The position numbers were made by a program, and so were the translations under genes. From Paenibacillus gyeongsangnamensis (GTDB taxonomy: Bacteria; Bacillota; Bacilli; Paenibacillales; NBRC-103111): a stretch of 64,000 nt of DNA. Positions within the stretch are counted from its first letter, which is position 1; each line of letters begins with the position of its first letter. Below are positions 26,227 through 35,470 of this stretch, one piece after another. The stretch is from NCBI RefSeq assembly GCF_027533625.1, contig NZ_JAQAGZ010000018.1, positions 62,001 through 126,000 of the forward strand, in the 5' to 3' direction. Below the pieces are notes generated by a model. That model saw nothing but the letters and a program-made list of their open reading frames with translations, did no database searches and was not told the DNA's origin.

Positions 26227-27579
26227 TCAAGATTTGTACACATTCGGCACCGTGATGCGAAAATGCGACCCGATGCCGACCTCGCTTTCCAACTCGATCG
26301 TCCCGTCATGCGCCTCCGCCAGCGCTTTGGCGATGCTGAGACCGAGGCCTACGCCTCCGCTGAAGCGCGATCTGGATTTGTCCGCCCGGTACAGCCGGTT
26401 GAATACGTAGGGCAAATCCTGCGGCCCGATGCCGATCCCGGTATCATGACAATAGATGATGGTCGTCTCCGGCCGCCAATCGACGCCAAGGGTAATCATT
26501 CCACCCGGATTCGTATATTTTACCGCGTTGGAGACGATGTTGGAGACGACCTGCACCATCTTGTCCCGGTCGACCTCCGCGTAGCAGGGCACATTCGGAT
26601 TCATGAAGCGCAGCTTGATGTCCTTCGACTTGGCCATGGGCAGAAAATTCCGGTACACCTGCTCCGCCAGGTTGATCATATTTACCCGCTTGATATGGAC
26701 GGTGAATCGCGCCGCCTCGGCTTCGGACAGTTTTTCCATATCGGTCATGAGCCGGCTCAGCCGGATCAGCTCGTCATAGATTTGCTGCAGCCATTGAATA
26801 TCCACCTCGTAAATGCCATCGATCATGGCTTCCAGCTGCGACAGCATGGAGGTCATCGGCGTCCTGAGCTCATGCGTCAAATCCTCCATCAAATGATGGC
26901 GCCAGTCCTCCTGCTTCTTCAGCTCGGCCGACAGGTCGTTCAGCGTCACCGCCAGCTGCCGCACCTCTTCCGGGCCGCGGATCGGCACGCGCACATCCCG
27001 GTCCCCTGCGCGGATCTGTCCGGCCGTCTCCTTCAGCCGGTTCCAATTCTCGGACAGCTGCCGCGAGATGAAGTAGCTGACCGCGATCGACAGCAGCGCC
27101 GCGATGCCGAAGAGCAGCGCCGAGCGTCGATCCATCATGCTCTGGTACGCCAAGAAGCTCGGGTCAAGCTTGTCCATCTGCTTGAAATAAGCCACCTGCA
27201 GTAAGCCCCGGTTCGTGCCTTTGGCCACGACGGGGTATTCCTGGATCGCAGCCACCTTCGGATTCTCAATGCGGGAGAACATGTCGAACCATATCGTCTG
27301 CCGGTCGCTGCCGTAGCGGATCAATACGCCGTACAGCGTCGCGCGGCGGTTCAGCCAAGCCTTCTGTTCGTCCGTAAACGGCCCCGTCAGCAGCTCCTCG
27401 TTCCGGATGTCGTCAATCATCTTAAACGCATTGACCTTGACCTGATCCTCTTGATAACGTTCGAACACATCCTGCCAATTGTAGCTGTACCCGTAGGCGA
27501 TAATCGTCAGGATGACCAGAAAGCAGCCCTGCAGCGTGATGAACAAGATCACATTCGTTCTGCGAAAATAAGCCCACAT
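26227..27579 (-). CDS. Membrane sensor histidine kinase (BaeS/PhoR-like)
   Basis: This 450-residue protein has two membrane helices (about 11-31 and 153-172) flanking a roughly 120-residue extracytoplasmic sensor. HAMP (about 175-225), HisKA with DLTHELRTPMTSM (phospho-His236), and a HATPase domain with NIVSNAVKY, DTGIGI and SGGVGLGLSIAKAL follow. It forms an operon with the OmpR-type regulator just upstream (6-bp gap). The signal is unknown. Confidence 0.9.
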   Translation of the reverse strand: MWAYFRRTNVILFITLQGCFLVILTIIAYGYSYNWQDVFERYQEDQVKVNAFKMIDDIRNEELLTGPFTDEQKAWLNRRATLYGVLIRYGSDRQTIWFDMFSRIENPKVAAIQEYPVVAKGTNRGLLQVAYFKQMDKLDPSFLAYQSMMDRRSALLFGIAALLSIAVSYFISRQLSENWNRLKETAGQIRAGDRDVRVPIRGPEEVRQLAVTLNDLSAELKKQEDWRHHLMEDLTHELRTPMTSMLSQLEAMIDGIYEVDIQWLQQIYDELIRLSRLMTDMEKLSEAEAARFTVHIKRVNMINLAEQVYRNFLPMAKSKDIKLRFMNPNVPCYAEVDRDKMVQVVSNIVSNAVKYTNPGGMITLGVDWRPETTIIYCHDTGIGIGPQDLPYVFNRLYRADKSRSRFSGGVGLGLSIAKALAEAHDGTIELESEVGIGSHFRITVPNVYKS

Positions 27580-27585
27580 GCCCGT

Positions 27586-28293
27586 CTATTCCTTCTGATC
27601 CGCTGCCGCGGCGAATTTATACCCCGCCCCCACCATCGTGAGAATATACAGCGGTTCCTTCGTGTCTTCCTCGATTTTCTTACGCAGGTTCTTCACGTGC
27701 GTATCGATGGAGCGGCTGTCGCCGTGAAAGCGGTATCCAAGAACCTGATGGGAAAGATCGGTCCTGCTGAATATTTTGCCCGGCTTATCGGCGAACACCG
27801 TCATCAGCTTGAACTCCGTACTCGTGAGATTCGCATGCTGACCGCGCACGAGCAGCGTCTTGCCCTCCAGGTCCAGCACCAGCCGCCCCCGGTCGAACGT
27901 CAGCACGGACGGCTTCTGCGGCTCCGGCACATAAGCCTTCATCCGTCGGAGGAGCGCATGGATACGCGCGATGACCTCCTTCACCCGGAACGGCTTCGCA
28001 ATATAGTCGTCCGCGCCCAGCTTGAGCCCTGCGATCGTATCGTTCTCCCGCGATTTGGCCGTCAGCATCACGATCGGCACGATCGACGACTCGCGGATGC
28101 GCCGGCACACTTCCTCGCCATGAAGCCCCTCCAGCATCAAATCGAGCAAGACGAGGCCGTACTCCCGCTGGCTGAACCAATCGAGCGCTTCCTGCCCGTT
28201 GGCGGTATAATCGACCTCCCAGCCCTCGTTACGCAAATAAGCGATCAGCACTTCACGAATCTTGGGCTCGTCCTCTACCACTAACACACGCAT
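27586..28293 (-). CDS. OmpR/PhoB-type response regulator
   Basis: This 235-residue protein has a receiver domain (acidic pocket VVEDE, phospho-Asp51 in LVLLDLML, Lys in DDYIAKPF) and a C-terminal winged helix with FSRTDLSHQVLGYRFHGDSRSIDTHVKNLRKKI cut short here to its core, RSIDTHVKNLRKKIE. It is partnered by the following kinase gene. I use the ATG at 28293 (GGTGGCAGG upstream) because the family begins MRVLVVEDE. Confidence 0.9.
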   Translation of the reverse strand: MRVLVVEDEPKIREVLIAYLRNEGWEVDYTANGQEALDWFSQREYGLVLLDLMLEGLHGEEVCRRIRESSIVPIVMLTAKSRENDTIAGLKLGADDYIAKPFRVKEVIARIHALLRRMKAYVPEPQKPSVLTFDRGRLVLDLEGKTLLVRGQHANLTSTEFKLMTVFADKPGKIFSRTDLSHQVLGYRFHGDSRSIDTHVKNLRKKIEEDTKEPLYILTMVGAGYKFAAAADQKE

Positions 28294-28357
28294 GCCTGCC
28301 ACCCCCGGGCTATTTCCTTCTGTGAGTTCCGCCTGCAAGTAATGCCCATATAATTCC

Positions 28358-28387
28358 ATGATACTTGATAAGGAAGCGATTGCTCAA
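28358..28387 (-). promoter_or_regulatory. Candidate promoter of the two-component operon
   Basis: On the minus strand TTGAGC (28382-28387) and TATCAT (28358-28363) are 18 nt apart, 65 bp before the regulator start. Confidence 0.45.
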
Positions 28388-28442
28388 GTGCTGATTTTGG
28401 GAAAATGCGAAGGAATCGCTCCAAGACGGCTTGGGAGGCAGC

Positions 28443-28472
28443 AAAAAAAAGAAGAGGCCGCGCTGCGGCCTC
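28443..28472 (-). terminator. Terminator downstream of the DUF445 gene
   Basis: Stem GAGGCCGC/GCGGCCTC with a 3-nt loop and T8 on the minus strand, about 100 bp past the DUF445 stop. A second imperfect stem (GGGTATC/GATACCC, about 28525-28550) lies between. Confidence 0.85.
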
Positions 28473-28572
28473 AGAATGTTGAGAAAGTCGTTTTTGACAA
28501 GAATAGAGATACATATGGAGGCAGGGTATCTACCCTAAAGGGGATACCCCGCCTACTTCCTTTTGCATTTTA

Positions 28573-29826
28573 TTAAGGAGCCAGCAGCTTGATTCCAGCT
28601 AGAATAATGCCGATCAGGAAGCCGCACACCGCGCCGTTCACGCGAATCCACTGCAGGTCGGCGCCGATCTTGTCCTCGAGCATCTCGATCAGCGTCTCGT
28701 TGTCGAACTTGTCCACATTCTCTCGGATCAAGGTCCCAATCTTGTGGTGATGCGTCTCGATCAGCTGCGCGGCCTGGTCCTGAACGAATGCCTCCGCGCG
28801 TTCGGTAAAGCCTTCTTGCGAACGGGCTTTCTGCAGAAGCTCCCTCAGAAGCGGAATCGCTGTATGCTCCGCGAAGCCCTCCGCGTGGACGGCTTCCGTC
28901 AGCCGCCCCCGAAGGCGATCCAGGAACCCTGCAATGATGGCCGCCAGGTCGTACCGCCCGCCCAGCGAACGCAGCCACTCCATTGCCTGCTCCTCTACGT
29001 CCGGCCGGTCCGGCAGGCTTTGCAGCTGTCGCCGCACCTCGCGAAGCAGGGACATCCGGTTGTGTTCTAATGGCATCCTCAGCGATTCCAGAGACGATAG
29101 AATAAAACGCTGAATCATCGAACCGAGCCGATCCTCCGTCATGAATCCGGCGAAGGCGTTCAGCGCAAAGCTCATAAAGCCGCTCGTCTGCAGCTCCCCG
29201 ATCGCCCTCGACGCCATCGCGCCCATCGTCTGCACCGTGCTTTCCCGAAGCACCCACCGCTCGGCGACGTCAAGTGCGTAATCGAACGCCTTCTCCTCCA
29301 TGCCCCGCTCCAGCACGGCGTCGATCAGCACCGTCAACGCCTTGCGCACATCCGCCGCATCCAGCTGCTTCAGCAGCTCCTTCTCCAGCAGGACGGCGGC
29401 CTTGTCCCACGGAACGGCCGCAATCGCATAGTCAGCCAGCCCAACAATCGTCAGCTTCGCTTGCTCCGAGCCGAGCTGCCGCTCCGTCGCATCCAGCAGC
29501 AGCGGAACGATATGCATGCCCGCCAGCTTGTTCTTAAGGCTCTCCTTGCTGAGCAAATCCTGCTCAACCGATGAAACGAGCGCTTGCGTCACCCGCTCCC
29601 GGTTTTTCGGCAGCAGCGCCGTATGAGGTATCGGTATCCCCAAGGGATGCCGGAATAAGGCCGTTACCGCAAACCAGTCGGCCAGTCCCCCGACGAGACC
29701 CGCCTCGAAACCATTCTGTAGAAACCGTACCCAAGGCTCGCCGGACCATGGCAGGGTGGCTGCGAAGCCTGCGGCCATGACGCCGAGCGATAAAGCGGCT
29801 GTCGATTTGGTGTTTTTTCCGCTCAC
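28573..29826 (-). CDS. DUF445 (YheB-like) membrane protein
   Basis: This 417-residue protein matches the DUF445 family. It has an N-terminal helix, the signature GLVGGLADWFAVTALFRHP with IPHTALLPKNRERV, a long alpha-helical middle, and a C-terminal helix (VCGFLIGIILAGIKLL). These proteins are membrane-anchored with unknown function; B. subtilis YheB is an example. AAAGGGGGG lies upstream, though the GTG at 29826 abuts it closely, so an internal start is possible. It is a single gene with its own terminator. Confidence 0.85.
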   Translation of the reverse strand: MSGKNTKSTAALSLGVMAAGFAATLPWSGEPWVRFLQNGFEAGLVGGLADWFAVTALFRHPLGIPIPHTALLPKNRERVTQALVSSVEQDLLSKESLKNKLAGMHIVPLLLDATERQLGSEQAKLTIVGLADYAIAAVPWDKAAVLLEKELLKQLDAADVRKALTVLIDAVLERGMEEKAFDYALDVAERWVLRESTVQTMGAMASRAIGELQTSGFMSFALNAFAGFMTEDRLGSMIQRFILSSLESLRMPLEHNRMSLLREVRRQLQSLPDRPDVEEQAMEWLRSLGGRYDLAAIIAGFLDRLRGRLTEAVHAEGFAEHTAIPLLRELLQKARSQEGFTERAEAFVQDQAAQLIETHHHKIGTLIRENVDKFDNETLIEMLEDKIGADLQWIRVNGAVCGFLIGIILAGIKLLAP

Positions 29827-29986
29827 CTGGGAACCCCCCTTTCGTTACCATCACGGTTAGAACAAGAAAAAAGTCAGGATACACCTTATCTTATCCAGAC
29901 TCTTCTATCATGACCAATTTCTCATTATAATTCAATAACCGTTTTTGGAAAGGGCTATGCTCCCGGCTTGACCCCTCAGGGGCCTT

Positions 29987-31621
29987 CTACGAAGAAAGAT
30001 GCTTGTCCCGGTATTCCTGCGGCGTGAGCCCGGTGTGCTTCTTGAACACATGGATAAAAGAATGCGCCCGCTGGTACCCGATCCGCGCGGCGATTTCGTA
30101 AATTTTCTCCTGGCTGTTTAGGAGCAGCTGCGCCGCCTTGTCCATCCGGACCCGGTAAACGTAATCGCTCAAATTCTCGCCGGTTTCGAGCTTGTAAATC
30201 TTCGATACGTACACCGGATGCAGATAGACGTGGCTCGCGATCGCCTGCAGCGACACGTCCTCGGCCAGATGCTGCTCCACGAACTGGTGCACCTGCTGGA
30301 TGATCCGCTTGCGGGAATCCTGCGCCTCCTCCTCGCTGCTTCGCTGCAGACGGCCGAGCAGGTCGGCCGTCCATTCCTGCAGCTGCTGGAACGAGCGGTA
30401 CGGCGTGCCCTGCAGCAGCTTTTCGTAGCCGCCGCCCGCCAGCTCCGACAGCCGGCGGCCGTTCTTGTGCGCGAGCTGCGCCGCGGCGGACGAGACTGTG
30501 AAGAACACCTCGAGCAGGTGTTCCTCGGACTCGGTCCCGACGCACCGCAGCTCCTCGAAGATGCGGGCAGTCCGCTCCCCGAGCGCGGACCACTGCCCGG
30601 CCTCCAGGAGCTGCGCCAGCGTCGGCAGCTCGTACAGGCTTGCGATAGGCGGCACGCATGTCAGAGGCTCCGCTTCGCCGTGCACGGTCAGCAGCAGCTC
30701 CGGCTCGCTGCCGATCCGCTGCCGCAGCGCCGTCAGCGTGCTGTCGTACACCGGCAGCAGCTCGTCCGGGAACGTGCCCCAGCGGCTGAGCAGGATGGTG
30801 ACCGTGCCCTTCAAATACGTGCGAATCGCCTGCTGCAGCTGCGCCGCCATCCGCTCCAGCTGGCGCAGCGCCTCCGGCTCGCCGCCTTCCCCATGCGAAT
30901 CGGCCGCCTTCATCACGAACACCAGATAGCCGTGCGCGTCGCGCCCCGGCCACAGCTCGAACTGCGGCGCGAACAGCTCTTCAGCCATGTTCGCGATCGC
31001 GTACTCGAGCAGCGCCAGGCTGTGCGCGTCGTAGCTCGGGAACGGGTCCTCCATGCGCACGAGGAGGAGCGTGAACGGCTCGCCGAGCAGCGCCGGGAGC
31101 TCGAGCATGCGCAGCCGGTTCGCCAGCCCTTCCCGGGCGTAGCGCCGGCCCTGCAGCAGCTCCGTGAGCAGGGTGCCCCGCAGCTGCGGGAGGTTCTCCC
31201 GCAGCATGCGAAGCGCCCGCTCCTGCGAGAGCACCTGAGCCCACTCCGCCTGGAGCCTCTGCAGCACGCGTTCCACCGCAGCCAGCAGCTCCTCGTCCTT
31301 CACCGGCTTCAGCAAATAATCGGCCGTGCCGCGCACCATCGCTTCCTTGGCATACTCGAACTCGGCGAAGCCCGACAGCAGGATGCACCGGGTCTTCGGC
31401 CAAGCCGCCTGCAGCCGCTCCGCCAGCTCCAATCCCGTCATGCCCGGCATCCGGATATCGCTGAGCACGATATCCACCGGATGCTCGGCGAGCAGCTCCA
31501 GCGCCTCGTAGGCCGACTGCGCCGTATGCACGCGCCCGATGCCGATCGACGCCCACGGCACGAGATTTGCCAGCCGCTGCACCACATGCGATTCATCGTC
31601 TACGATCAGCAGCTCCGCCAT
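29987..31621 (-). CDS. YesN-type response regulator with AraC output domain
   Basis: This 544-residue protein has a receiver domain (LIVDDE, phospho-Asp55 in IVLSDIRMPGM, Lys in YLLKPVKD), a long helical middle of about 290 residues, and a C-terminal AraC domain (LQAIASHVYLHPVYVSKIYK; YEIAARIGYQRAHSFIHVFK; GLTPQEYR). It should be phosphorylated by the YesM-type kinase whose gene overlaps its start, and activate the sugar importer upstream. The ATG at 31621 has GGGAGGAG upstream; the longer frame is the kinase's Lys/Arg-rich shadow. Confidence 0.9.
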   Translation of the reverse strand: MAELLIVDDESHVVQRLANLVPWASIGIGRVHTAQSAYEALELLAEHPVDIVLSDIRMPGMTGLELAERLQAAWPKTRCILLSGFAEFEYAKEAMVRGTADYLLKPVKDEELLAAVERVLQRLQAEWAQVLSQERALRMLRENLPQLRGTLLTELLQGRRYAREGLANRLRMLELPALLGEPFTLLLVRMEDPFPSYDAHSLALLEYAIANMAEELFAPQFELWPGRDAHGYLVFVMKAADSHGEGGEPEALRQLERMAAQLQQAIRTYLKGTVTILLSRWGTFPDELLPVYDSTLTALRQRIGSEPELLLTVHGEAEPLTCVPPIASLYELPTLAQLLEAGQWSALGERTARIFEELRCVGTESEEHLLEVFFTVSSAAAQLAHKNGRRLSELAGGGYEKLLQGTPYRSFQQLQEWTADLLGRLQRSSEEEAQDSRKRIIQQVHQFVEQHLAEDVSLQAIASHVYLHPVYVSKIYKLETGENLSDYVYRVRMDKAAQLLLNSQEKIYEIAARIGYQRAHSFIHVFKKHTGLTPQEYRDKHLSS

Positions 31622-33584
31622 CCGAATCGTCTCCTCCCGCTGTCTTCTTCTTGTCCGGTGCAGACACCGCTTCGTCTTCCGGCCGAGTCCTTGCGCCGGA
31701 GCCGTTGTCTGCCCTGACCTGCGCTTCCGATCTTCCCTCGGCCTCCGCCTTTCCCGCGATTTCCGCTTCTCCCGAGGCTTCCTCCTCCGGTTCCGCCTTG
31801 AGATCGGCCTCCGCCTTTTCCGCTGCTTCCGTTTCTCCCGCTTCCGCAAGCGCCTTGCGCTCCTTGCCCTCCTCCGGGTTCCACTCCAGCATCACGCGAA
31901 GGCCGCCGAGCTCGGAAGGCTCCAGCGTCAGCCCGGCGGTTCCGCCGAACGCGTACTGCAGCCGCTGGTGCACGTTCCAGACGCCGCAGCCCATGCCGCG
32001 GTCCATCGGCAGCCGCAGCTTGCCGCGCAGCTCCTGCAGGGCCCCGGAGGCAAGCCCCGCGCCGTTGTCCTCCACCGTCAGCCGGCATATTCCGCCGTCC
32101 ATGCTCCCGCGAATACGGATTACGCCGTCGCCGGGGATATGCTCGATCCCATGGACGATCGCGTTCTCCACCAGCGGCTGCAGCAAGAGCCGCGGCAGCG
32201 TCAGCTCCTGCATCGCCTCAGGCACTTCAATATCGTAGTACAGCCGCTGCAGACGCAAATTGTGGATGGCGAGGTAGCTTTCGACGAGCTGAAGCTCCTC
32301 CCGGAGCGGCACATACTGCTCTTCCATCCGGGTCGTATACCGGTAATATTCCGCCAGATTCTGCGCCATCGCCACGACGGACTCCTGATCGCCGAGCTTG
32401 GCCGTATTGATGATGAAGAATAGGCTGTTATACAGAAAATGCGGATTGATCTGCGCCTGCAGCTGCTTCAGAGTCGCTTCGCGGCGGCGGATTTTCTCCT
32501 CGTAGACGTCCTCGACCAGCTCCTGAATTTGCTCCGCCATGCCGTTGAACCGGGCGAACAGAAAGTCGAATTCGTTGTCGGCGCGGGCGTGAATCCGGGC
32601 GGACAAGTCCCCTTTGCGCATCTGCTGCACACCCTGGAGCAGCTTCCGGATCGGGTACTGCACATGGCGGTACAGCAGGAAAGCCATCGCGAGTCCGAGC
32701 AGCAGCAGCAGTCCGAAGCTGACGTAGAAGAGCACGCTCGACGTCGTAATCGGCTTCAGAATAGCGTCTACCGGCAAATAATCGACCAAATACCAGCCCA
32801 GCTGGTCGGATTGGACGAAATTGACCGAATATTGCCGTCCGCCGAGAACGACGACCCGGTGTCCGATCGGAGGCAGCGGCTCCGGCCCCAGAACGCCGAG
32901 CAGCTGATGAATCCGCACACTGTCGGACGATCCGTTCATAATCGGCTCCGTCCCCGCTTGATACAGGAAGGGATCGCCCTTGCCCCCGGCCTTCACCTGG
33001 TCCAGCATCGTCACGATATTATCCACCGGAAAAGCGACCTGCAGCATCGCATTCACCTGCTCCGGCGTTTTGGCGTTGGCAGGTTCGGCATATTGCCGCA
33101 CGAAGTGATCGGCCTCGGCCGAGCCGACGAAAATTTTCTCGTAGCTCCACCGTTGTAACGGCAGGTGGTTTTTGACATAGTCTGCGTCATACGTTTTGAA
33201 AATATTGGTCGAGATGACCTTCTTTTCCTGCGGTAGAAAGACGGACAGCTCATTGGTCCATGGGCTCGATACGCTCTGCAGGCTGATCTTCTCCGAAATC
33301 CGCGACTGCTCCTTCAGCGTATCAAAAACAAAGCCGCCCCTATGCTCGATAAACGCTCGAACATAAGGGTCGAAGCCGAGTATGACCGGGAACAGCGAGA
33401 GCTGCTCCACGGTGGAATCGAATTGCCTTAAGAAGAAGGACAGCTGGCTCAGGCTCGAGCTCTGGATTTCATCCTTCACTACGTTCACGCTGACTTTATT
33501 GGAATAGCCGTATAGTATCAGGGTCGGCACCAGCAGCAGTATAATCGCCGCCACGGCTTTGCGAAACAAGGTCGTCCGCGCCAT
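31593..33584 (-). CDS. YesM-type sensor histidine kinase with unusual acidic tail
   Basis: This 663-residue protein has helices at about 11-28 and 283-305 around a large extracellular sensor. HAMP (about 305-360), His_kinase domain QAQINPHFLYNSLFFI (phospho-His382) and an ATPase domain (LLQPLVENAIVHGIEH, VEDNGAGL) follow. The family usually ends near residue 570. Here a 93-residue tail rich in Ala, Glu, Lys and Gly follows, from a stretch of repetitive GCC/GAG-type codons. It overlaps the regulator gene by 29 bp. It probably senses an extracellular sugar or the sugar-loaded binding protein. Confidence 0.88.
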   Translation of the reverse strand: MARTTLFRKAVAAIILLLVPTLILYGYSNKVSVNVVKDEIQSSSLSQLSFFLRQFDSTVEQLSLFPVILGFDPYVRAFIEHRGGFVFDTLKEQSRISEKISLQSVSSPWTNELSVFLPQEKKVISTNIFKTYDADYVKNHLPLQRWSYEKIFVGSAEADHFVRQYAEPANAKTPEQVNAMLQVAFPVDNIVTMLDQVKAGGKGDPFLYQAGTEPIMNGSSDSVRIHQLLGVLGPEPLPPIGHRVVVLGGRQYSVNFVQSDQLGWYLVDYLPVDAILKPITTSSVLFYVSFGLLLLLGLAMAFLLYRHVQYPIRKLLQGVQQMRKGDLSARIHARADNEFDFLFARFNGMAEQIQELVEDVYEEKIRRREATLKQLQAQINPHFLYNSLFFIINTAKLGDQESVVAMAQNLAEYYRYTTRMEEQYVPLREELQLVESYLAIHNLRLQRLYYDIEVPEAMQELTLPRLLLQPLVENAIVHGIEHIPGDGVIRIRGSMDGGICRLTVEDNGAGLASGALQELRGKLRLPMDRGMGCGVWNVHQRLQYAFGGTAGLTLEPSELGGLRVMLEWNPEEGKERKALAEAGETEAAEKAEADLKAEPEEEASGEAEIAGKAEAEGRSEAQVRADNGSGARTRPEDEAVSAPDKKKTAGGDDSDGGAADRRR

Positions 33585-33630
33585 CGATTTCCCATCCCTT
33601 CGCGTGATGCGCCCTGCCGTACGGACCGGA

Positions 33631-34464
33631 TTAACCCTTCACCGCACCCGCAGCAAGTCCGCTGACGATGTATCGCTGGGCGAGCAGCGCGATGATCAGC
33701 ACCGGCAGCGTAATGATGCAGGCGGCGGCCATCAGTGCGCCCCAGTTGATTTCGGAGTAGGACATGAAGTTGAATACGGCGATCGGCAGCGTCTTTGTTT
33801 TGTCTCCTGCCAGTATAATGGAAAACATGAAGTTGTTCCAAGAAAAAATGAACGATAAGAGCGACGACGTGATGACGCCGGGACCCGAGATCGGCAGAAT
33901 GATCCGCAGGAACACCTGCGATTTCGTGCAGCCGTCGATCAGGCCGGCTTCCTCGATCTCGGTCGGCAGCCCCTCGAAGAACGAGATCATGACCCAGATG
34001 ATGAACGGCAGACCGACCAGCATATGGCTCAGAATAAGCGAAGCGTACGTGTCGATGAGGCCCATTTTGCTGAAAATGATAAACCACGGAATGAGGAACG
34101 TAATCCCCGGAATGATCCGCGCTACCAGAATGACGAGGCCAAGTCCCTGCAGCTTATAGCGGGCGATCGCGTACGCCGCCGGCAGGCCGAGAAGGAGCGA
34201 GCCCAAGGTCGAGCCGACCGCCACGATGAAGCTGTTGATGATGAACTTCATGAAGGCATACTGGTTGAACACATTGACGTAGTTTTTGCCCGTTGGCGCG
34301 AAGAACAGGAAGTTCTTGGTCGACATGATCTGCGCCTGCGTCTTGAAGGAGGCGAGCAGCATCCACAGGAACGGGAAGGCGAAGGAGAAGAGCACGATGA
34401 CGGTTAACACGGAATACAGGACGTTCAGCCGCCGTTGTTTCTTTTTCACCGATATGGCCGTCAT
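33631..34464 (-). CDS. CUT1 sugar ABC importer, MalG-type permease
   Basis: This 277-residue permease has six membrane helices and the EAA coupling loop GLPTEIEEAGLIDGCTKSQVFLRIILP. Its start overlaps the other permease by 4 bp (ATGA). It belongs to the operon binding protein - permease - permease - kinase - regulator. No ATPase gene is present in the operon. Confidence 0.9.
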   Translation of the reverse strand: MTAISVKKKQRRLNVLYSVLTVIVLFSFAFPFLWMLLASFKTQAQIMSTKNFLFFAPTGKNYVNVFNQYAFMKFIINSFIVAVGSTLGSLLLGLPAAYAIARYKLQGLGLVILVARIIPGITFLIPWFIIFSKMGLIDTYASLILSHMLVGLPFIIWVMISFFEGLPTEIEEAGLIDGCTKSQVFLRIILPISGPGVITSSLLSFIFSWNNFMFSIILAGDKTKTLPIAVFNFMSYSEINWGALMAAACIITLPVLIIALLAQRYIVSGLAAGAVKG

Positions 34465-35342
34465 GCCGACACCTCCAGTCGTTTGCGCACCCAGATCAGA
34501 AGCAGCGTAAGGCCCATGACGAGTGCGAAGAAAATGACGAGCAGCGACGAAGCCATGCCTAATTTAAAGTATTGGAAGCCCTGTACGTATCCATACAGAT
34601 TGAGCGTCTCGGAGGCAAGGTTCGGTCCCCCCTGCGTCGTCGAATAGATGATGTCGAACGTCTTCAGCACGTCGATCAGGCGCAGCATGACCGCTACGAT
34701 GATCGTCGGGCGCAAGAGAGGCAGCGTGATGTAAGCGAACTTCTGCCAGCCCGTTGCGCCGTCTACGTCGGCGGCCTCGTACGGATCGGAGGGCAGCGTG
34801 GACAAGCCCGCCATGACGATCAGCGCGATCATCGGCGTCCACTCCCATACGTCGATCAGCACGAGCGACGGAATGACCTGCGTCGGCGAAGCCAGCCACA
34901 GCTGGGCCGGGAGGCCGAGTGATTTCAGCAGCAGGTTGGCCACCCCGATGGACGGCTCATAGATGAGGAGCCAAACGAGGCCCATCGCGACGGGCGTAGC
35001 GACCATGGGAAGCAGGAATAGCGTTTTGACGAGGTTTTTGCCCATGAATTCACGGTTCAGAAGAACGGCGATCGCAACGCCGAGCACCGTTTGCAGCACG
35101 ATCGCAAACAGCGTGAACTGGAACGTCGAGGATACGGCGTGCCAGAAGCGCTCGTCCTTGAACAATGCCAGATAATTCGTAAGCCCTACCCATTTCGGCG
35201 GCGTGGTCGCCGACATGCTCCACTCATAGAAACTGATTCTCACCGTATACGCAATGGGAAACACCATCATGAGCAGAACGAACAGCAGGGCGGGCAAGGT
35301 GTAAATCCATTTGAGGTTGCGGTCGAACCAGTTGGTCGGCAT
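34461..35342 (-). CDS. CUT1 sugar ABC importer, MalF-type permease
   Basis: This 293-residue permease has six membrane helices and the EAA loop PSDPYEAADVDGATGWQKF (about residues 185-205). Its architecture is that of the short MalF-like subunits of Gram-positive CUT1 importers. It lies 128 bp downstream of the binding-protein gene, with an attenuator-like hairpin between them. Confidence 0.9.
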   Translation of the reverse strand: MPTNWFDRNLKWIYTLPALLFVLLMMVFPIAYTVRISFYEWSMSATTPPKWVGLTNYLALFKDERFWHAVSSTFQFTLFAIVLQTVLGVAIAVLLNREFMGKNLVKTLFLLPMVATPVAMGLVWLLIYEPSIGVANLLLKSLGLPAQLWLASPTQVIPSLVLIDVWEWTPMIALIVMAGLSTLPSDPYEAADVDGATGWQKFAYITLPLLRPTIIVAVMLRLIDVLKTFDIIYSTTQGGPNLASETLNLYGYVQGFQYFKLGMASSLLVIFFALVMGLTLLLIWVRKRLEVSA

Positions 35343-35399
35343 CCTTTTCCATCCCCTTTCGGTTTGCTTTAAATATCGGTAAGGCCGTCCGGGAAGAGA

Positions 35400-35446
35400 A
35401 AAGTGCCCCCTCGGTTTCGCACAAGGCTTGCCGCGAAGACACTTTC
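35400..35446 (-). terminator. Attenuator-like hairpin after the sugar-binding protein gene
   Basis: On the minus strand AAAGTG and TTCGC pair with GCGAA and GCACTTT around a central loop, followed by TCTCTTCC. It probably reduces read-through so the binding protein is made in excess of the permeases. Confidence 0.5.
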
Positions 35447-35470
35447 CTGTTCGTTCCCTTTAGCGCCGTT

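Noticed and set aside
31622..31849. 76-residue Lys/Arg-rich N-terminal extension of the YesN-type regulator
   Set aside because: It is the out-of-frame reading of the kinase's acidic tail; the receiver domain starts at the ATG at 31621 with a good ribosome site.
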